DNA from: an uncultured Eubacteriales bacterium
Lineage (GTDB): Bacteria > Bacillota > Clostridia > Oscillospirales > CAG-382
Reading direction: 5' to 3'
Assembly: GCA_934444645.1 (NCBI GenBank)
Contig: CAKSCV010000001.1
Span: 124,001 to 188,000, forward strand
DNA: 64,000 nt
Positions 58,955 through 64,000 of the stretch are shown in pieces (position 1 is the stretch's first letter; each line of letters begins with the position of its first letter). Position numbers and translations under genes: made by a program. The notes under the pieces were generated by a model. The model had not been told where the DNA came from. It was given only the letters and a program-made list of their open reading frames with translations, and did not search any database.

Positions 58955-60858
58955 TTATACTCAGTGCTTCCGATTTGTGTTTATCTTTCGGAACGGATGT
59001 TATTCTGGACAGAATTTCGCTCGGTGTCGGCGAAAATGATAAAATCGGCATTGTCGGCGTGAACGGTGCCGGAAAAAGCATGTTTTTGAAAATGCTTGCC
59101 GGACGGATTTCACCGACCTCCGGCGAGGTGTATTTAGCTGCCGGGAAAACGCTCGGCTTTTTGGAGCAGGACACCGGCCTTGAATCGGAGAAGACGATTT
59201 ATGAGGAGATGCTGGGGGCTTTTCCGGCACTTGTCGAGTCGGAAAAGCGTTTGGCGGATCTTGTGGACCGGCTTGGCGACGTGACGCTTGATGCCGAAAC
59301 GCACATGACACTTGCCGCGCGCTATACCGCTGCCGAGGAACGTTTCAAGCGCGACGGCGGTTACGAATACAAGAGCCGCATTGTTTCCATGTTAGAGGCG
59401 ATGGGCTTTGACAAACAAAAGCAGACGATGCGTGTGGATGAGTTTTCCGGCGGACAGAAAACGCGGCTCGCGCTTGCAAGACGGCTTCTTTCCGAACCGG
59501 ATGTGCTGATCCTCGATGAACCGACCAACCATTTGGATATCGAATCGCTTGAATGGCTGGAAGGCTTTTTGGCCTCCTACAAAAAAGCGGTTTTGGTGGT
59601 TTCGCATGACCGTTATTTCTTGGATAAAATCACTCGGAAAACGTTTGAAATCGAAAATAAATGCGGAAAACTTTATCCTTGCGGGTATACCGAATATGTC
59701 AAGCGCAAAGAAGAGGACCGCAAAAACGATTTGAAGCACTATGAGCTGCAGCAAAAAGAGATCGCACGCTTGGAGGCATTTGTCGAGAATCAGCGGCGTT
59801 GGAACCGCGAACGCAATATCATTGCCGCTGAAAGCCGCCTTAAGGCTATCGACCGCATGGAAAAAATCGATAAACCAAAAAATCTTCCGTCACAGATAAA
59901 ATTTCGCTTTGAAACCGATGAAAACGTCAAAACACCGCATAAGCTTTTGGAGGTCACCGGCCTTGCCAAGGCCTATCCGGAAAAGAAGCTCTTTGAAAAT
60001 CTTTCATTTTTATTACACGGCAAGGATCGCATGTTTATCCTCGGTCCGAACGGCATCGGCAAATCGACTCTTTTAAAGATTTTGTGCGGCAAGGTTCGCG
60101 CTGATGCCGGAACGTTTGAATACGCCGACGGACTTCGGATCGGCTACTATGACCAAGAGCAGCAAGGGCTAAACCCGGAGAATACCATTATCGATGAGCT
60201 TTGGGACTGTTATCCGAACAAGACGCAGACCGAGATACGCTCGGCACTCGCGTGCTTTTTGTTTACGGCGGACGATGTGTTTAAGCAGATAAAGGTGCTG
60301 TCCGGCGGCGAAAAAGCACGGCTGACGTTTGCAAAACTCATGCTCGAAAAAAGCGATATGCTCATTTTGGACGAACCGACCAACCATCTTGATTCGCCCT
60401 CGCGCGAGGTGCTTGAGCAGGCGCTTGCCGACTACGAAGGCACGCTGCTTGCTGTGTCACATGACCGCTATTTTATCAAAAAATTAGCCACACGCATTCT
60501 CGATATGCGCGACGATGCGTGCTTTTGCTTTGAAGGAGGCTATGAAGCCTTTAACGAGTATAAAGAAAAGGCAAAAAATGCTGCTTCCGCAGAGCCGCAA
60601 ACCAAAGCTGCCGTTCCGACCGGCAAAGATGAGTATCTGAAGAACAAAGAAGAGCGCAGCCGTGCGCGAAAACTTGAAAAACAGATCGCCGATACCGAAA
60701 AACACATCGGTGAACTCGAAGCGGCACTTGCCGAAAACGCACGTCTGCAAGAGGAGGCGGCCGGAGATTTCACGCGTGTCGGCGAGCTGTTTGCCGAATC
60801 CCATCAAATGGAGACAGAGCTTGAAAAACTGTACGCGGTTTTGGAAGAATTGGGTTAA
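58951..60858 (+). CDS. ABC-F family ATPase
   Basis: 635 residues from TTG 58951 with AAAGGA 9 bp upstream, overlapping the AraC stop as TTGA. Two ATPase domains (Walker A GVNGAGKSM and GPNGIGKST; signatures FSGGQKTR and LSGGEKAR; Walker B LILDEPTNHLD in both), no membrane part, an interdomain linker (about 240-320) and a C-terminal coiled coil (KNKEERSRARKLEKQIADTE onward). The layout fits Uup/YdiF-like ribosome-acting proteins that relieve stalling, or antibiotic-resistance ABC-Fs; the linker is of moderate length, so housekeeping is favoured. Confidence 0.92.
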   Translation: MIILSASDLCLSFGTDVILDRISLGVGENDKIGIVGVNGAGKSMFLKMLAGRISPTSGEVYLAAGKTLGFLEQDTGLESEKTIYEEMLGAFPALVESEKRLADLVDRLGDVTLDAETHMTLAARYTAAEERFKRDGGYEYKSRIVSMLEAMGFDKQKQTMRVDEFSGGQKTRLALARRLLSEPDVLILDEPTNHLDIESLEWLEGFLASYKKAVLVVSHDRYFLDKITRKTFEIENKCGKLYPCGYTEYVKRKEEDRKNDLKHYELQQKEIARLEAFVENQRRWNRERNIIAAESRLKAIDRMEKIDKPKNLPSQIKFRFETDENVKTPHKLLEVTGLAKAYPEKKLFENLSFLLHGKDRMFILGPNGIGKSTLLKILCGKVRADAGTFEYADGLRIGYYDQEQQGLNPENTIIDELWDCYPNKTQTEIRSALACFLFTADDVFKQIKVLSGGEKARLTFAKLMLEKSDMLILDEPTNHLDSPSREVLEQALADYEGTLLAVSHDRYFIKKLATRILDMRDDACFCFEGGYEAFNEYKEKAKNAASAEPQTKAAVPTGKDEYLKNKEERSRARKLEKQIADTEKHIGELEAALAENARLQEEAAGDFTRVGELFAESHQMETELEKLYAVLEELG

Positions 60859-61438
60859 TTTGTACAAAACGCGAAAAAAATGTCGATAATACACGTGTTG
60901 CCTTTATAAACCTCCGCTTGTCAAAAGTTCCATGATGTAGAAAATTTGATGCAAAATTTGTGCAAGTTGAACAAAAAGAAAGGATGGTTAATGTGCTTAA
61001 ACAAGGCAATCGTGAACATTTTTTGCAAAAAAATCAAGTGTTGTAAATTTCATCAGATAATGATACTATGATTTAAAAAATCATTAAAATCAAAATATGC
61101 AGCAAAAAACGCCAGAATTGCGCTTTAAGAATATATTTTAAAAAATGAAATTGGCAATAATTTCAAATTGTTAAAATTTTAAGCTGTCGTTTTGTCGGAA
61201 TATTTCGTTCATTTTTTGGGCGTTTATGCCAAATCGACAAGAAACGACGAGCGAAATTGTCACTCTTGACAAAAATCCTTTCAAGTGATATGCTATCTGT
61301 ATGTAATTGGGCAGATATGGGTTAGTTTTGTCCTTTTTTACTTCCGATTATATAAGCGGTGTCGGAACAGGGAAAAGCAAAACCGGTATTTGTCGATACG
61401 CGAAGCTATTTTTCAATTCAAGGCAGGAGGAAAACAGC
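60859..61438. other. AT-rich 580-bp intergenic region
   Basis: No clear terminator after the ABC-F gene. A 26-codon frame from ATG 60991, with AAAGGA 6 bp upstream (MCLNKAIVNIFCKKIKC...), could be a tiny gene but has no support beyond the ribosome site. The promoter of the solute-binding gene lies at 61266. Confidence 0.5.
61266..61294 (+). promoter_or_regulatory. Sigma-A promoter for the solute-binding protein gene
   Basis: TTGACA (61266-61271), 17-bp spacer, TATGCT (61289-61294); leader about 138 nt. Confidence 0.75.
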
Positions 61439-64000
61439 ATGAGAAATGCTAAAAACAAGAACAAGCTTGTTACTGCGATGATCCTTGCGAGTATGCTTGT
61501 CCAACCCTTAGCCGGAATGTCTGTTTATGCAGATGAACCGGCAACGACGGCGGAAACATCCGCCCCGGAAATTAAGGACGACACCTCGTATACACTGAAT
61601 TCGCTCGATGACATGGCAAATCTGATGGTTTCCTTAACGTATGCGGATTATCTTGCGGATTATGCCCTTGCTCCGGATACCACCAAGGAAATCGATATCG
61701 ATGTCACCAAGTATAACAATGAGCTGTCCAAAGGCGAGATCGAGGTTAACGAAAAAGACACGGTGGTTCGCAACGGCAAAGAAATCGTTGCGGGAACTGT
61801 CAGCACGACCGACGAGGGCAAGTTGGTATACGATATTGATGTGCCCGAAACGGCTATGTATTCGGTTACCGTGGAATACTACCCGATTGCCGGAAACGGA
61901 TCGACCATCGAACGTATTCTGTTAATTGATGATAAAATCCCGTTTAACGAAGCACGTTATATGAATTTCACGCGCGTGTGGATCGACAAAGAGGAGAGCG
62001 GCTTTTCAAGAGAAGAACGCTCCTTTAAGCTCGATATCAACAAAAACGAAATGCGTCCGGTCAAGGAGGAAGCTCCCGAATGGCGCACCCAGACGTTAAT
62101 CGATTCACAGGCGTTTTACGATGAACCGTTTAAGTTTTATTTAACGGAAGGCAAGCATACCTTTGCTTTCGAATCTGCCAGCGAACCGCTTAAAATAGCT
62201 TCGATCAAACTTCATAAAGCCGAAACGCTTCCGACGTATGAAGAATATCTTTCCTTACATAAAGATGCTCCCAAAGTAAGCGAAGACACCGTGATACGGA
62301 TCCATGCGGAAACACCGCTTAAAACCTCTGAACAGGTTATTTACGCAATGAACGACCGTACCTCGGCCATCACCGATCCGCAGAGCACCGAGGCAACGCT
62401 TCTTAACACCATCGGCGGCAACGGCGGAGACAAATGGAAAATTACCGGTCAGTGGATTGAATGGGATTTCGAAGTTCCCGAAACCGGTATGTATAAAATC
62501 GTTCCGCGTTTTAAGCAGACGGTCAATGCCGGTCTTTTCTCCTCGCGTTCGATCAAGATCGACGGCGAGATCCCGTTTGCCGAAGCAAAAGCCTGCCAGT
62601 TCAAATATAAGAGCGATTGGCAGACACAGGCTCTGACAGATGGCGAGACTGAGTTCTCCTTCTATCTTGAAAAAGGAAAGCATACCCTTCAGATGGAGGT
62701 TGTCCTCGGAAAAATGTCCACGATCCTTCAAACGATCAACGACAGTACAGACCGCCTGAATGAATACTACCGCGAAATATTGATGATAACCGGTACAGAC
62801 CCGGATGAGTATACCGACTATTCGTTCTCCAAGCTCATTCCGGAAGTGCTTCGCGGCATGAGAAACGAATCGGCATTACTTTATGATATGTCGGCGCAGC
62901 TTGAAGAAACAATCGGTGAAAAAGGTGAAAACACCGTTATCCTTGACCGTGTGGCATACTTGCTTGACTTAATGGGCAACGACCAGGATAAGATCGCCGC
63001 CAACCTCTCCAACTACAAGAGCTATATCGGAAGCCTTGGTACTTGGCTTCTTACCACCACCTCTCAGCCGCTTCAGTTAGATTATATCCAGATTCAATCG
63101 GCTGAGAGAACGAAACTGCCGCAGGCGGAAGCCAACGCATGGCAGTCGATCAAACACGAAATTTCTTCCTTTATATCTTCGTTCTTTGTGGATTACAACT
63201 CCATGGGTTCAAGTACCGTTTATGACGAAAACGATCCGAACGCCATCGAAGTTTGGATCACCACCGGCCGTGACCAGGCGACAATTATGCGTCAGATGGT
63301 GGACGACAGCTTCGCCGCCGAATACGGTGTGTCGGTCAATCTGAAGCTGATTGCTGCCGGTACGCTTCTTCCGGCAACACTTGCCGGCAACGGCCCGGAT
63401 GTCTCCATGGATGCCGACCCGGTCGGCTTCGGTATCCGCAATGCGGTTATGCCGTTGAACTATTTTGAGAACACGGATAACTACATGGGCGATAACGTCA
63501 TGGGCTTCAGCGAGGTAAAGAAGCTGTTTAACGAGGAAACCTTCGTTCCGTTAACGGTTCTTGACCCGGATCGCCGCGAATTTGCCGACGGAAAAGATGT
63601 CCCGATCGCCGAAGACGGCGGTTCCGAATTCAAGGTCGTTAAGGGCGTCGAACGCAACGGTGTGGTTACCTACGGTCTCCCGTCTACGCTCGATTTCCCG
63701 ATGCTGTTCTATCGCAAAGATATTTTTGTTGAACTCGGCTTAGAGGTTCCGCAAACGTGGGATGATGTCGAAGATGTTATCCGTGCGCTTTCTGAAAACC
63801 AACTCGAAATGGGCTTTGCACAAACATTAACGCAGATTCGTATGTATCAGACCGGTGATGAGTGGTTCAAGTCATGCTACGATTATGAGGACATGGGCGA
63901 TACCATCGATCCGAACAGCCGTGCTTATCTGCGCACGGTCGGTATCGAAACCAATCTCGGCAGCAACGGCGCGCTCGATGCCTTCCAGCGCATGACCGAA
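61439..64000 (+). CDS. Large extracellular solute-binding protein (sugar ABC type), incomplete at 3' end
   Basis: 854 codons visible, running off the window. AGGAGG (61425-61430) lies 8 bp before the ATG. Signal peptide (LVTAMILASMLVQPLAGMSVYA). Two related beta-sandwich segments (from about residues 75 and 290; both contain 'V(P)ETxMYxV/I' and 'KHTF/LxxE' strands) resemble sugar-binding modules. A helical segment follows, then, from about residue 600, a family-1 solute-binding fold (IEVWITTGRDQATIMRQMVDD, NGPDVSMDADPVGF, YRKDIFVELGLEVPQTWDDV). It probably delivers oligosaccharides to an ABC importer encoded downstream. Confidence 0.82.
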   Translation, partial: MRNAKNKNKLVTAMILASMLVQPLAGMSVYADEPATTAETSAPEIKDDTSYTLNSLDDMANLMVSLTYADYLADYALAPDTTKEIDIDVTKYNNELSKGEIEVNEKDTVVRNGKEIVAGTVSTTDEGKLVYDIDVPETAMYSVTVEYYPIAGNGSTIERILLIDDKIPFNEARYMNFTRVWIDKEESGFSREERSFKLDINKNEMRPVKEEAPEWRTQTLIDSQAFYDEPFKFYLTEGKHTFAFESASEPLKIASIKLHKAETLPTYEEYLSLHKDAPKVSEDTVIRIHAETPLKTSEQVIYAMNDRTSAITDPQSTEATLLNTIGGNGGDKWKITGQWIEWDFEVPETGMYKIVPRFKQTVNAGLFSSRSIKIDGEIPFAEAKACQFKYKSDWQTQALTDGETEFSFYLEKGKHTLQMEVVLGKMSTILQTINDSTDRLNEYYREILMITGTDPDEYTDYSFSKLIPEVLRGMRNESALLYDMSAQLEETIGEKGENTVILDRVAYLLDLMGNDQDKIAANLSNYKSYIGSLGTWLLTTTSQPLQLDYIQIQSAERTKLPQAEANAWQSIKHEISSFISSFFVDYNSMGSSTVYDENDPNAIEVWITTGRDQATIMRQMVDDSFAAEYGVSVNLKLIAAGTLLPATLAGNGPDVSMDADPVGFGIRNAVMPLNYFENTDNYMGDNVMGFSEVKKLFNEETFVPLTVLDPDRREFADGKDVPIAEDGGSEFKVVKGVERNGVVTYGLPSTLDFPMLFYRKDIFVELGLEVPQTWDDVEDVIRALSENQLEMGFAQTLTQIRMYQTGDEWFKSCYDYEDMGDTIDPNSRAYLRTVGIETNLGSNGALDAFQRMTE

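Noticed and set aside
60991..61071. 26-codon frame with AAAGGA upstream in the long intergenic region
   Set aside because: Only the ribosome site supports it; it lies in AT-rich DNA with no terminator or neighbour and resembles nothing known.
1..64000. CRISPR arrays, tRNA or rRNA genes, classical insertion sequences, prophage genes
   Set aside because: No regular spaced repeats, no cloverleaf or rRNA sequence and no transposase or phage structural gene was recognised. The only mobile DNA I can support is the element in cotJC.

Overview
The window is about 64 kb of chromosome from a spore-forming, low-GC-lineage Firmicute, most likely a gut- or digester-type Clostridia (Oscillospirales-like). 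This rests on AGGAGG ribosome sites, TTGACA/TATAAT promoters, PTS sugar uptake, the sporulation genes yunB and cotJABC, many glycoside hydrolases each beside an AraC regulator, and ferredoxin-type enzymes. No rRNA, tRNA, CRISPR array or classical insertion sequence was seen. Most genes carry clear ribosome sites, and many transcription units end in strong intrinsic terminators.

Layout. 0-13 kb: end of mreB, a sensor kinase with a dead receiver domain, a secreted GLUG-repeat protein, pyrG, a 1080-residue secreted protein followed by a 44-residue acidic protein, an EamA permease and a phosphoglycerate mutase. 13-29 kb: glycan degradation (GH130 with an in-frame UGA, GH30, GH2, GH127), two AraC regulators, a lipase, fba, upp, tlyA, uppP and a nrnA-HAD-membrane-protein operon. 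28-33 kb: surface and sporulation genes (Cys-rich protein, membrane-anchored proteins, coiled-coil tail-anchored protein, yunB). 33-40 kb: a GHL6-type hydrolase, an MBL/NusG-II/Gx-transporter/apbE operon, and a cysteine-desulfurase-like gene with a DUF3343 carrier.

39.9-44.1 kb is the most striking part. The spore-coat operon cotJA-cotJB-cotJC is broken inside cotJC. The first 63 codons lie at 43412-43600 and the last 135 codons at 39923-40333, both on the minus strand. Between them sit 3,081 bp carrying a large serine recombinase, a 56-residue protein coupled to it, and a LytTR response regulator. Joining the two ends at a shared TGT restores a perfect 198-residue reading frame across the metal-ligand motif. 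This is the architecture of a skin-type intervening element, excised by its own recombinase to rebuild a mother-cell gene during sporulation. The recombinase operon lies behind a long leader with an intrinsic terminator and a hairpin that masks its ribosome site.

44-53 kb: an ABC exporter and a complete fructose PTS operon (fruR-fruK-fruA-ptsH-ptsI) whose promoter is flanked by two oppositely oriented arrays of exact 10-bp repeats. 52-64 kb: an aldo/keto reductase, a Zn/Cd efflux operon (ArsR regulator, HMA carrier, P-type ATPase) with a visible ArsR operator, a FAD oxidoreductase divergent from a PocR/AraC regulator, an ABC-F protein, and a large sugar-type solute-binding lipoprotein-like protein that runs off the window.
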